A stretch of 64,000 nucleotides of DNA from Thiomonas intermedia (GTDB lineage: Bacteria > Pseudomonadota > Gammaproteobacteria > Burkholderiales > Burkholderiaceae_C). The number at the start of each line of letters is the position of its first letter. Within the stretch, counting starts at the first letter, position 1. The position numbers and the translations under genes are program-made. Below, piece by piece: positions 39,521-48,621 of this stretch. Under the pieces are notes generated by a model that was not told where the DNA came from, searched no databases, and saw only the letters and a list, made by a program, of their open reading frames with translations. The stretch spans positions 68,471 through 132,470 of the forward strand of contig DZDA01000001.1 in NCBI GenBank assembly GCA_022730375.1. Direction: 5' to 3'.

Positions 39521-41769
39521 GCGAAGCAGCGCGGCGTCTGCGGCTGAAGCTACGCCTGACCCTGCTGGCAGGCGCGCTGCTGGCGCCGCCGCTGCTGGTG
39601 TCGCAACCCGCCGCTGCCGCCTTGCCCGCCTTCGCTGAAGTGCGGCGCGACTTTCGGCCCTCCGAAACCCTGATCCTCGATCGCCACGGCGAGGTCGTGC
39701 AGCGCCTGCGCACCGACCCCACGGTGCGGCGCGGCCAATGGGTGGCGCTCTCCGAAGTATCGCCCGCGCTGCGCACCGCGCTGGTCTTGAGCGAAGACCG
39801 CCGCTTCTATGAGCACAGCGGGGTGGACTGGCAGGCGGTGTCTGCCGCGGCCTGGGGGCATCTGTTTCACCGCACCACGCGCGGTGCGTCCACCCTCACC
39901 ATGCAGCTTGCGGGCCTGCTCGACGCCGATCTGCGGATCAAGGCCGGCGGGCGCGACTGGGGGCAGAAAATCGGTCAGGCCCTCACCGCCGCAGAACTGG
40001 AGCGGCATTGGCGCAAGGATCAGATTCTGGAGGCCTACCTCAACCTGGCGCCCTTGCGCGGCGAAATCGTCGGCATCGACGCCCTGTCGCGCACCCTGTT
40101 CGGCAAAGCCCCGCAAGGGCTGGATGCCCGCGAATCCGCCATCACCGCTGCGCTGGTGCGCGCCCCCAATGCGCCTGCGAGCAAGGTCGCACAGCGCGCC
40201 TGCGGCGTGCTGCGCGAGATGCAGGGGCAGAGGTCGCCTTCCTCCGAACTCTGCGCCGGGCTGCCGCAGGAAACCGCCGCCGCGCTGCAGCGGCGCGAGT
40301 TTGCCGCGAGCCGTGGCATTGCGTCGCATCTGGGACGCAAGCTCGTGGCTCTGAACACGCCCCCAGGCGGGCGGCCGCCCGCGCAGATTCGTTCCACCCT
40401 TGACGCTCGTATCCAGCGCGCGGCGCAGACGGCCCTGCTGAAGGCGCTCGGCGAGTTGAGTGGCCGCAATGTGCAGGACGGCGCAGTGCTGGTGCTCGAC
40501 AACGCCAGCGGCGAGATGCTGGCCTGGGTCGGCTCATCGGGCGACTACAGCCTGGCTGCCGACGTGGACGGCGTGACCGCCCGCCGCCAGCCCGGCTCCA
40601 CCCTCAAACCCCTGCTCTATGCCCAGTCCCTTGCCGAGCGCCGACTCACCGCCGCCTCGCTGCTGGACGACACGCCCACGCAGATTCCCACGGCTTCTGG
40701 CCTCTACATTCCGCAGAACTACGACCATCGTTTCAAAGGCTGGGTCAGCGTGCGCACGGCGCTGGCTTCTTCGCTCAATATTCCGGCCGTGCGCACCCTG
40801 GTGATGGTGTCGCCCGATGCCTTTGCGCGAGAACTGCAGGCGCTGGACGTGCAACTCGCGCAGCCCGGCGACTACTACGGCTACAGCCTTGCGCTGGGCG
40901 CGGCCGAGGTGTCGCTGCGCGATCTCACCAATGCCTATCGCGCCCTGGCCAATGGCGGCAGGGTGTCGCCCGTCGTGCTGATGCTGGGACAGAAAAGTGC
41001 GGCGCGGCAAGCGCTCGATCCTGGCGCGGCGTGGATCATCGGCGACATCCTTTCCGACCCCAACGCCCGCGCGCCGACCTTCGGCACCGACAGCCTGCTG
41101 GCCACCCGCTTCTGGACCGCGGTGAAAACCGGCACCAGCAAAGACATGCGCGACAACTGGGCCGTGGGCTGGTCGCAGCGCTACACCGTGGGCGTGTGGG
41201 TCGGCAACGCCGCAGGCGCGCCCATGCACGATGTCAGCGGGGTCAGCGGTGCGGCGCCCGTCTGGGCCGCGGTGATGCGGGCCCTGCACGCCAAAACGCC
41301 CAGCCGCCAGCCCGCGCCGCCGAGCGGCCTGCAGCGCGTCGAAGTGCGCTTCGATGAACACGGCGAAGCGCCGCGCCGCGAATGGTTTCTGCCCGGCACG
41401 GCGCAAAGCCGCTTTGCGCTGGGCGCGCAAACCCGTTCAGCCGACTTGAGTGCTGGGGTGAGGCTGCACGCTGGACGGGGTGAAGCCGCCGCTTCCTCAG
41501 CCGCAGCCCACCGCATCACCGCCCCGACGGACGGCACGGTGCTTGCGCTCGATCCCGATATTCCGCCGCAACATCAGCGCGTCGAGCTGACCGCATCCAC
41601 GGCCGATGCGCGCTGGCAGGTCGATGGCCGCCCTCTGGGTCGTGGCGCGCACTTGCCCTGGTTTCCGCTGCCCGGTCGGCACCAGATCGCCCTGGTCGAT
41701 GCGCGCGGCGCCCTGCTCGACAGCATCATGCTGGAAGTGCGCGGCGCCGGGCTTCCCGCCCGGCGCTGA
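39517..41769 (+). CDS. pbpC: Penicillin-binding protein 1C
   Basis: A 750-residue bifunctional peptidoglycan synthase. An N-terminal signal anchor (about 12-35) is followed by the GT51 transglycosylase domain (EDRRFYEHSGVDWQAV near 88), the transpeptidase domain with SxxK in PGSTLKPL (Ser about 361), SSLN and KTGTSKDMRDNW (Lys about 537), and a C-terminal BiPBP_C domain (about 660-745). It is coupled by ATGA to the macroglobulin gene. The known view is that macroglobulin and PBP1C act together in periplasmic defence and wall repair; that is family knowledge, not shown here. Confidence 0.97.
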   Translation: MSEAARRLRLKLRLTLLAGALLAPPLLVSQPAAAALPAFAEVRRDFRPSETLILDRHGEVVQRLRTDPTVRRGQWVALSEVSPALRTALVLSEDRRFYEHSGVDWQAVSAAAWGHLFHRTTRGASTLTMQLAGLLDADLRIKAGGRDWGQKIGQALTAAELERHWRKDQILEAYLNLAPLRGEIVGIDALSRTLFGKAPQGLDARESAITAALVRAPNAPASKVAQRACGVLREMQGQRSPSSELCAGLPQETAAALQRREFAASRGIASHLGRKLVALNTPPGGRPPAQIRSTLDARIQRAAQTALLKALGELSGRNVQDGAVLVLDNASGEMLAWVGSSGDYSLAADVDGVTARRQPGSTLKPLLYAQSLAERRLTAASLLDDTPTQIPTASGLYIPQNYDHRFKGWVSVRTALASSLNIPAVRTLVMVSPDAFARELQALDVQLAQPGDYYGYSLALGAAEVSLRDLTNAYRALANGGRVSPVVLMLGQKSAARQALDPGAAWIIGDILSDPNARAPTFGTDSLLATRFWTAVKTGTSKDMRDNWAVGWSQRYTVGVWVGNAAGAPMHDVSGVSGAAPVWAAVMRALHAKTPSRQPAPPSGLQRVEVRFDEHGEAPRREWFLPGTAQSRFALGAQTRSADLSAGVRLHAGRGEAAASSAAAHRITAPTDGTVLALDPDIPPQHQRVELTASTADARWQVDGRPLGRGAHLPWFPLPGRHQIALVDARGALLDSIMLEVRGAGLPARR

Positions 41770-41771
41770 AC

Positions 41772-41793
41772 GGGGGCTGAGCAAACAGCCCCC
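41772..41793. terminator. Hairpin between convergent pbpC and OFA transporter genes
   Basis: GGGGGCTG and CAGCCCCC form a perfect 8-bp stem with the loop AGCAAA, between the two facing stop codons. There is no T run on either side, so efficiency is uncertain. Confidence 0.45.
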
Positions 41794-41803
41794 CGCCGCA
41801 AGC

Positions 41804-43441
41804 TCAGAGTAGTACGGCTGCCTTCTGCAGCGCGATATAAACGCCGATGAAGAAGGGAATGCCCACAGCGGCCCAGGCCAGCACGCCGACCAGACCCAAG
41901 CTGCCACGTGCCGCGTGTTCGGCGTCACCGGCGATGCGGTCCTCGTGCTTGAGGGCGCGCTCGCGGGCGAGCTCTTCCGGCGTCATGCGGTACTTGGCGG
42001 CCACTGGGCGCACCAGCAGGTTGAGAATGAAACCCACCAGCAACAGACCGGCCAGGATGTAGAGCGTGCGGTCATAGACCAGATTCTTCGCCACGCCGGC
42101 GTCCATCTGGGTCTGGCGGATCGCGGCGATGAGGAAGGGTCCGGCCACCCCGGCGACCGACCATGCGGTCAGCAGGCGGCCATGAATGGCGCCCACCATC
42201 TGCGTGCCAAACAAGTCGGCCAGATACGCCGGCACCGTGGCAAAGCCGCCGCCGTACATGGTCATGATCACGCAGACCACCAGAATGAACAGGCCTGCCG
42301 CGCCGCTATGACCCAGCGAGGGAAGGCTGGCGTAAAGCGCCACGCCCAGCGCGAAAAACACCGCGTAGGTCGCCTTGCGGCCGATGTAGTCAGACAGCGC
42401 GGCCCAGAACAGGCGTCCACCGCTGTTGAACAGGCTGATCAAACCAACCAGCCCACCGGCTGCCGCGACCAGCGCGGCCTTCTGCGCAGCATCGAGCGCC
42501 GCACCGCTGTCGAGGCCGATGAGGCGGCCGCCGAACACGTCCTGCAGCATCGGGCTGGCCATGGCGATCACGCCAATGCCTGCCGTCACGTTCAGGCACA
42601 GAATCCACCACACCAGCCAGAACTGCGGCGTTTTCATCGCCTTGTTCAGATGCACTTCATGGTCGGTGATCATGGCATTGCCGCCCTTGGCCTTGGGCGT
42701 CCATCCCCGCGGCTTCCAGCCAGTGGGCGGCACACGGAAGCCGAACGCCCCCGCCGACATCACCACGAAATAGAGCACGCCCATGATGATCAACGTCTGC
42801 GCGACGCCCAGCGTGCCTGAGGCGCTGAAATTCTTCATCAGCGCCACGGCGAGCGGTGCACCGATCATCGCGCCGCCGCCAAAGCCCATGATGGCAAAGC
42901 CGGTGGCCAGACCGCGACGGTCCGGGAACCATTTGATGAGGGTCGAGACGGGCGAGATATAGCCCAGCCCTAGGCCAATGCCCCCCAGCACTCCGGCCCC
43001 GAGGATCACCAGCCAGAGCTGATGGATGTAAACGCCGATGCCCCCGAGCACCAGGCCGCCGCCCCAGCACAGCGCGGCGATGAAACCGGCCTTGCGCGGG
43101 CCCGCATGTTCCAGCCAGGCGCCCCAGATCGCGGCGGAGATGCCGAGAAAGGCGATGAATACTTCGAAGATGTGCGTCACCGATGGCACGGTCCAGTTGC
43201 AAGTCGTGGTGGTGAGATGCCCCCAGAAACCCATCGAGCCGCATACGGCAGGATCGGTGCCCTCAAGCAGCTTGCTCATCGGCAGCCAGAACACGGAGAA
43301 GCCATAGGCCATGCCGATACACAGGTGAATCGCAAGCGCGGCGGTAGGCACCAGCCAGCGGTTGAAATGGGGACCTGCAACCGTGCTTTCACGGTCGAGC
43401 AGGCCCGGTTGAGGACGGGTTGTACTGAGAGAAGATGCCAT
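41804..43441 (-). CDS. MFS transporter, OFA (oxalate/formate antiporter) family
   Basis: A 545-residue inner-membrane transporter with about 12 helices plus one more near the C-terminus. The start MASSLSTTRPQPGLLDREST, the GMAYGFSVFWLPMSKLL first helix, and the central MFS motif around WFPDRRGLATGFAIMGFGGG match the OFA family. The substrate may be a small carboxylate such as oxalate or formate, but that cannot be read from sequence. ATG 43441 has TTGGAG upstream; the frame stays open further up. It is transcribed away from the pigment cluster. Confidence 0.87.
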   Translation of the reverse strand: MASSLSTTRPQPGLLDRESTVAGPHFNRWLVPTAALAIHLCIGMAYGFSVFWLPMSKLLEGTDPAVCGSMGFWGHLTTTTCNWTVPSVTHIFEVFIAFLGISAAIWGAWLEHAGPRKAGFIAALCWGGGLVLGGIGVYIHQLWLVILGAGVLGGIGLGLGYISPVSTLIKWFPDRRGLATGFAIMGFGGGAMIGAPLAVALMKNFSASGTLGVAQTLIIMGVLYFVVMSAGAFGFRVPPTGWKPRGWTPKAKGGNAMITDHEVHLNKAMKTPQFWLVWWILCLNVTAGIGVIAMASPMLQDVFGGRLIGLDSGAALDAAQKAALVAAAGGLVGLISLFNSGGRLFWAALSDYIGRKATYAVFFALGVALYASLPSLGHSGAAGLFILVVCVIMTMYGGGFATVPAYLADLFGTQMVGAIHGRLLTAWSVAGVAGPFLIAAIRQTQMDAGVAKNLVYDRTLYILAGLLLVGFILNLLVRPVAAKYRMTPEELARERALKHEDRIAGDAEHAARGSLGLVGVLAWAAVGIPFFIGVYIALQKAAVLL

Positions 43442-43788
43442 TGATGACTCCAAGTTTGTCGTTGTTCCCCGGGGTGCGACGGCAGGAACTTTTGCCGCAG
43501 CAGGCCGCTTTATAGTGAAATTTTTTGAAGTGTGTGACAGCCTTTGAAGGCAATCGTTGCATCTGCACACAGGCGTCAAGCTGCTACTGAGCGCTGTTCA
43601 GGCGTGGCGCGCGTCGAAAATTAAACTATGCAGTATCCTCGGCGGTTACCGACATACTGATCAGCACACTCGACCGGACCTAGCCACTCGGCTCTCTACA
43701 ATGTGGCAAAGAATCCACTTGACTGAATCATTCATGCGTTAGCGCGTGGGAAATTTGGCGGGTCTGAAATGACGATGCGAGGAATTTG
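43442..43788. other. Divergent intergenic region before the pigment cluster
   Basis: This 347-bp stretch separates the OFA transporter gene from the first plus-strand pigment gene. No gene is supported. On the minus strand TATAAA (43509-43514) is a possible -10 box for the transporter. On the plus strand TACAAT (43700 area) could serve the pigment arm, but neither has a good -35 partner. No strong inverted repeat is visible. Confidence 0.4.
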
Positions 43789-45144
43789 ATGACAGAACGA
43801 CAGATTGTGTCTGGCGATACAACCGCACCGCATGCAGTGGATGTGCTGGTCATTGGCGGTGGTCCGGCAGGCACCACGGCAGCTACCTTGCTGCAGGAGC
43901 GCGGCTTCCGCGTCACTCTGCTCGAAAAGGATCATCATCCCCGATTTCACATCGGCGAGTCCTTGCTGCCGGCCAATCTGCCCTTGCTCGAGAAGTTGGG
44001 GGTGGCCGATGCGGTGAAAGCGATGGCGATGGAAAAATGGGGGGCGGAATTCGTCTCGCCTTGGCATGAACAAGAGACGCAGATGTTTGCGTTCGCAGAC
44101 GCCTGGGACAAGTCGATGCCCATGGCCTACCAGGTCCGGCGCTCGGAATTTGATGCGCTCTTGATGCGAAATACCGCAAGCAAGGGAGTGGACGTGCAGG
44201 AGGGCTGCAAGGTCGATGACGTGCAGTTCCTGCCGGACGAACAAGGCGCGATCATCTCGGCGCAGCATGAGGATGGTCATCGCGCAAGCTGGGCTGCGCG
44301 CTATGTGGTCGACGCTTCTGGACGCGACACGTTTTTTGGCAGCCGCTTCAAGACGAAGAAGCGCAATCCCAAACACAACAGCGCGGCGATCTACGCCCAC
44401 TTCACCGGGGCGAAACGCCTGGAAGGTCAGGCGCAAGGCAACATCACCATTTTCTGGTTTGATCATGGCTGGTTCTGGTTCATTCCCCTGGCGGACGGCG
44501 CGACCAGCGTGGGCGCGGTGGTGTGGCCCTACTACCTCAAGACCCGCAACAAGCCGCTGGACGAATTTTTCGCCGACACCATCGCTATGTCGCCCCAGTT
44601 GAGCGAGCGGCTGGCAGGTGCCACGCGGGTGTCCGAGGTTGAGGCCACGGGGAATTTTTCTTATAGCTGCGGCCATACGTACGGCCCGAACTACCTGTTG
44701 ATCGGGGATGCCTACGCGTTCATCGATCCGGTTTTTTCATCCGGGGTGATGCTGGCGATGCAGGGCGGATTTTTCGCCGCAGACGCCCTTGAAACCTGCC
44801 TGCGTCAACCTGCGCGCGCCGCCAAGGCGCTGGCCCGTTTCGACCGTGAAATGCAGCGTGGCCCGCGCGAGTTCTCCTGGTTCATCTACCGCGTCAACCA
44901 CCCGACCATGCGAGACATGTTCATGGGGCCGCGCAACGTCCTGCGGGTGAAGGAGGCTCTGCTGTCGGTGCTGGCGGGCGACATATTCGGCAAAACCCCG
45001 ATCTGGACTTCGGTGCGTATCCTGAAGGGCATTTTCTACGCCGCTTCGCTCAGGCAGTTTGGCCGCAGTTGGGCGGCGCGGGTGCAACGCAAGCGCCAGA
45101 TCCAGATTCACGACGACCCCCAGCCCGAGACTCAGCACGGCTGA
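43789..45144 (+). CDS. Flavin-dependent halogenase-like oxidoreductase
   Basis: A 451-residue FAD protein at the head of the plus arm of the aryl-polyene cluster. It shows the dinucleotide motif VIGGGPAGTTAATLL near residue 22, GESLLPANLPLLEKLG near 58 and GWFWFIPL near 225, a match to the WxWxIP motif of flavin-dependent halogenases. A lysine in MEKWGAEF lies where halogenases hold their catalytic Lys (inference). Xanthomonadin clusters carry a similar gene, and xanthomonadins are brominated. GAGGA precedes ATG 43789. A plain oxidoreductase role cannot be excluded. Confidence 0.75.
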   Translation: MTERQIVSGDTTAPHAVDVLVIGGGPAGTTAATLLQERGFRVTLLEKDHHPRFHIGESLLPANLPLLEKLGVADAVKAMAMEKWGAEFVSPWHEQETQMFAFADAWDKSMPMAYQVRRSEFDALLMRNTASKGVDVQEGCKVDDVQFLPDEQGAIISAQHEDGHRASWAARYVVDASGRDTFFGSRFKTKKRNPKHNSAAIYAHFTGAKRLEGQAQGNITIFWFDHGWFWFIPLADGATSVGAVVWPYYLKTRNKPLDEFFADTIAMSPQLSERLAGATRVSEVEATGNFSYSCGHTYGPNYLLIGDAYAFIDPVFSSGVMLAMQGGFFAADALETCLRQPARAAKALARFDREMQRGPREFSWFIYRVNHPTMRDMFMGPRNVLRVKEALLSVLAGDIFGKTPIWTSVRILKGIFYAASLRQFGRSWAARVQRKRQIQIHDDPQPETQHG

Positions 45145-45158
45145 CGCCGCCCTTGTTC

Positions 45159-46190
45159 ATGCTGCAACTGCTGCACCTGCCTGCAAGCGCGCTGGCCCAA
45201 GTCGCGCGCGACGCGTCTTCTCCCCTGCTCGGCGCCGCCTGTTTTGGCGCAGGCGCAGGCCCGATTCCGCACCCTCTTTTTCCGCTGGCCAGCGTTCAGG
45301 TTGAGCCGCTGGCGGGCGAACCCGCCTTGTGCGAAGCCTGGTCGACACAAGGGCCGCTGCAGCAGGGCAAGACGGGGCGCGTACATTGGTGCAGTAACGG
45401 CGACGTGTTATTCGCCGTGCTGCAGGTGGCAGAGGCCGTGACCGCAGACGCGGAGGGCGTGCCGCCGTTGCAGGCGGCGTCGCGCGCGGCCTATGCCGAT
45501 CTGTTCACCGCGCTTGATGCGTTGGGCTACCCGCATTTGTTGCGGGTCTGGAATCATGTGCCCGATATCAATGGCGAGAGCTCAGGCGTCGAGCGCTATC
45601 GGCTGTTCAACATTGGCAGGCAAGACGCCTTTCTGGCCCACGGGCGTACTGTGGCCGGCACCAGCGTGCCCGCGGCCAGCGCCCTGGGTGCATCGGCCAA
45701 CGCGCCGCTGCTGGTGTATTGCATCGCCGCGCGCCAGCCCGCTGCGGCGATTGAAAATCCGCGGCAGCTCAGCGCCTATCACTATCCGCAAGACTATGGG
45801 CCGCGCAGCCCCACGTTTTCGCGCGCCAGTCTGGCGACTTTCGGACAGCAGCATCTGCTCTTCATCTCGGGCACCGCCAGCATCGTGGGACATCGCACCC
45901 TGCACGCCGAGGACGTGGCGGAGCAGACGCGTGAGACCTTGCGCAATGTCGAGGCTGTGTTGCAGCAGGCGCATGCGAAGGGCGTTGCGGGCATGCGTCT
46001 TGCAAACCTGCACTACAAGGTCTATGTGCGGCACCCGGCAGACTGGCCGGTCATTCGCGCCGAACTGCAGCGTGCGGCAGGCGCAGCGGTGCACGCCATC
46101 GCCTTGCAGGCTGACGTCTGCCGCTCCGATCTGCTGGTGGAAATCGAGGCGACCGGCTTGCAGACCACAAATCAGGATCTTCGCGCATGA
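45159..46190 (+). CDS. xanB2: XanB2-type chorismatase (3-/4-hydroxybenzoate synthase)
   Basis: A 343-residue protein of the chorismatase family (XanB2, FkbO, Hyg5), which converts chorismate to hydroxybenzoates or related products. Recognised blocks are RVWNHVPDIN, RYRLFNIGRQDAF, SAYHYPQDYGPRSPTFSR and ISGTASIVGHRTLH. In Xanthomonas, XanB2 supplies 3-hydroxybenzoate as the starter for xanthomonadin. Here it sits 14 bp after the halogenase-like gene and overlaps the MipA gene by ATGA, which supports the same role. The start ATG 45159 gives the short conserved N-terminus. Confidence 0.85.
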   Translation: MLQLLHLPASALAQVARDASSPLLGAACFGAGAGPIPHPLFPLASVQVEPLAGEPALCEAWSTQGPLQQGKTGRVHWCSNGDVLFAVLQVAEAVTADAEGVPPLQAASRAAYADLFTALDALGYPHLLRVWNHVPDINGESSGVERYRLFNIGRQDAFLAHGRTVAGTSVPAASALGASANAPLLVYCIAARQPAAAIENPRQLSAYHYPQDYGPRSPTFSRASLATFGQQHLLFISGTASIVGHRTLHAEDVAEQTRETLRNVEAVLQQAHAKGVAGMRLANLHYKVYVRHPADWPVIRAELQRAAGAAVHAIALQADVCRSDLLVEIEATGLQTTNQDLRA

Positions 46191-47026
46191 GGCATCGTTT
46201 GCTTGTCACCGCAGCCATCGCGCTGGCGTTTTCTACCTTGCCTGGAGCGGCTTCGGCGGAGCAGAAACCGCTGTGGGAATTCGGCCTTGGGGTAGGCGGG
46301 GTGAGCTTCCCGGCCTATCCGGGCTCGGATGCACAGCGCAACTATGCGGTGCCAGTGCCGTATATCGTGTACCGCGGCGAGTTCATCAAGGCAGACCGCA
46401 ACGGGGTGCAGGCGCGCCTGTTCGATACTGATCGGGTCGAGTCCTATTTCAGCCTCAGTGCCTCGCCGCCTGTCAACAGTGCGTCCAATGGGGCGCGTAG
46501 CGGCATGCCCGATCTCAAGCCCATGGTCGAGTTCGGCCCCGCGCTCGAAGTGCATCTGTGGCAATCCGCCGCGCAGCGCATGCGGCTCGATTTCCGCATG
46601 CCATTGCGCACCGCCTACACCGTGCAGACGCGACCGCAGCAGGTGGGATGGGTGCTGGCTCCGGTGCTCAATCTCGACATGGGCGGCGTGGAGGGGCTGC
46701 CGGGCTGGAACCTGGGCATGCAGACCGGCCCGGTGTTCGCCGACCGACAGTACAACCAGACGTTCTATGGTGTTGACAGCGCTTACGCCACTGCAGCACG
46801 CCCCGCCTACGCGGCGCGCGGCGGCTATTCGGGAAGCCAGTTCACAGTCGCCTTGAGCAAACGATTTTCTGGTTTCTGGGTGGGCGCCTTTGCGCGCTAC
46901 GACAATCTGGACGGGGCCGTCTTTGCCGACAGTCCGCTGATGCGTCGCAGCCAGAACCTGTCGCTCGGCTTCGGCATCGCGTGGATACTCGGCCAGTCAT
47001 CCAGAATGGTGGACAGTCATGAATGA
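46187..47026 (+). CDS. MipA/OmpV family outer-membrane protein
   Basis: A 279-residue beta-barrel protein. A signal peptide (about 1-23, cleaved near ASA-EQ) is followed by the family start WEFGLGVGGVSFPAYPGSD, and the sequence ends with an aromatic-poor but barrel-like SLGFGIAWILGQSS. MipA/OmpV proteins are known as a scaffold for peptidoglycan synthesis enzymes or as porin-like proteins. It is translationally coupled to the chorismatase upstream and the PlsC-type gene downstream, so here it probably serves the outer-membrane location of the pigment; that is inference. Confidence 0.9.
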   Translation: MRHRLLVTAAIALAFSTLPGAASAEQKPLWEFGLGVGGVSFPAYPGSDAQRNYAVPVPYIVYRGEFIKADRNGVQARLFDTDRVESYFSLSASPPVNSASNGARSGMPDLKPMVEFGPALEVHLWQSAAQRMRLDFRMPLRTAYTVQTRPQQVGWVLAPVLNLDMGGVEGLPGWNLGMQTGPVFADRQYNQTFYGVDSAYATAARPAYAARGGYSGSQFTVALSKRFSGFWVGAFARYDNLDGAVFADSPLMRRSQNLSLGFGIAWILGQSSRMVDSHE

Positions 47027-47828
47027 GGATGTGATCGTGCCGGAGACCGTCTCAGAGTCAACATGGCGCAATGGCTGGGACATGGCGCGGGTGTTTTTCG
47101 GGCTCGGCATCTTGGGCGTGATGGGGCTGCTTTGGTCTCTGCTGGCCATCCCGCTGTACTACCTGCTGCCGCGCCGAGCGGGCCTCTTGGTCGGACGCTG
47201 GCTGATTCATTCGGCGTTCCGCGTGTATTTGCGTATTTTGGCGCTGATCGGCGCCTGCAATTTCGACCTGTCGGCGCTCGACGCCCTGCGCGGCCAGCCG
47301 CCCATGATCATCGCACCCAATCATCCTTCGCTGATCGACGCCGTGCTGGTGATCTCGCGCCTGCCCGGACTTGCCTGCATCATGAAGGCCAGCATTGTGG
47401 ACAACCCCTCGCTGGGCGCGGGCGCGCGGCTTGCGCGCTACATCCGCAACGACGCGTTGCGCAGCATGATCCACCTCGCCGTCGCCGATCTGAGATCGGG
47501 GCATCATCTGCTGCTGTTTCCCGAAGGCACGCGCAGTACGGGCCGACCCATCGGAACCCTGCGCGGCAGCGTGGCGCTCATCGCCAAACAGGCGCGGGTG
47601 CCGGTACAGACCGTGTTCATCGAGACCGATTCGCCTTTCCTCGCCAAAGGCTGGCCTCTGACGCGCCGACCGCAATTGCCCATCACCTACCGGGTGCGCC
47701 TGGGCAAGCGCTTCGATCCGCCGCAGGATGCGCAGGCCTTCATCGCCGAGCTCGACGCCTATTACCGTGACGCGCTGGCGGGCGCCACACTACCGGATCC
47801 TCTCGTAGCGCCCTCCGCGGATGACTGA
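47019..47828 (+). CDS. PlsC-type 1-acyl-glycerol-3-phosphate acyltransferase-like protein
   Basis: A 269-residue membrane-associated acyltransferase. A membrane segment (about 22-50) precedes the catalytic HX4D block PNHPSLIDAVLV near residue 95 and the substrate-binding FPEGTRSTGRPIGT near 165. Such acyltransferases are usual members of aryl-polyene clusters, where they may transfer the polyene or a fatty acid to a glycerolipid. It overlaps both neighbours by 8 bp. Confidence 0.88.
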   Translation: MNEDVIVPETVSESTWRNGWDMARVFFGLGILGVMGLLWSLLAIPLYYLLPRRAGLLVGRWLIHSAFRVYLRILALIGACNFDLSALDALRGQPPMIIAPNHPSLIDAVLVISRLPGLACIMKASIVDNPSLGAGARLARYIRNDALRSMIHLAVADLRSGHHLLLFPEGTRSTGRPIGTLRGSVALIAKQARVPVQTVFIETDSPFLAKGWPLTRRPQLPITYRVRLGKRFDPPQDAQAFIAELDAYYRDALAGATLPDPLVAPSADD

Positions 47829-48621
47829 GTCCCACGTTGCCGCAGGCGGCCCGCCTCCCAGCGCGACGCACCTCGTCCTGATCCCTAGCTATGACCCGGG
47901 CGCCCAGGTCTATGACACGGTGCGTGCGGCGCGCGCGCAGTGGGCGCCGGTATGGGTGGTTGTCGACGGCAGCACTGACGGCACGGCGCAAGGGCTGCGC
48001 GAGATGGCCGACGAAGACCCCCAACTGCGTGTCTTCGTGCTGCCGCAAAACAGTGGCAAGGGCGCTGCGGTGCTGCACGGCCTTGACGCCGCTGCGGCTG
48101 CGGGCTACAGCCACGTGCTGACCATGGACTCCGACGGCCAACATCCGGCCGAACGCATCCCCGCCTTCATGGCCGCTTCACAGCGGCAGCCGCAGGCCAT
48201 GGTGCTCGGCGTGCCGGTGTTCGACGCCAACGCGCCCAGCCTGCGCGTGCAGGGCCGCAAGGTCTCCAACGCCTGGGCCCATCTCGAAACCCTGTGGGCC
48301 GGCATCGGCGATTCACTCTACGGCTTTCGTGTCTACCCGGTGGCGCCGCTGCGCGCGGTGATGCAGCGCCAGCACTGGATGCGTCGCTTCGATTTCGACC
48401 CCGAAGCCGTGGTGCGTCTGAGCTGGCGCGGCGTGCCTGCCGTCAACCTGCCTGCTCCGGTGCGCTACCTGCGCCCCGAGGAAGGCGGCGTGTCGCACTT
48501 CAGTTATCTGCGCGACAACGTCCTGCTGACCTGGATGCACACTCGCCTGTTCCTCGGCTTCGTACTTCGGCTGCCCCTGCTGGTATGGCGACGCGTGCGC
48601 GGAACACCGGGCGTTGGCTGA
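47821..48621 (+). CDS. Family 2 glycosyltransferase
   Basis: A 266-residue glycosyltransferase of the dolichol-phosphate-mannose synthase-like GT2 group. It has the nucleotide-binding VVVDGSTDGTAQGL near residue 40 and a DxD-type site MDSDGQHPAERIP near 100. The end has a hydrophobic, basic stretch that may touch the membrane. GT2 enzymes are frequent in aryl-polyene clusters and may glycosylate the lipid head. The stop codon directly abuts the antiporter stop, with no base between. Confidence 0.88.
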   Translation: MTESHVAAGGPPPSATHLVLIPSYDPGAQVYDTVRAARAQWAPVWVVVDGSTDGTAQGLREMADEDPQLRVFVLPQNSGKGAAVLHGLDAAAAAGYSHVLTMDSDGQHPAERIPAFMAASQRQPQAMVLGVPVFDANAPSLRVQGRKVSNAWAHLETLWAGIGDSLYGFRVYPVAPLRAVMQRQHWMRRFDFDPEAVVRLSWRGVPAVNLPAPVRYLRPEEGGVSHFSYLRDNVLLTWMHTRLFLGFVLRLPLLVWRRVRGTPGVG

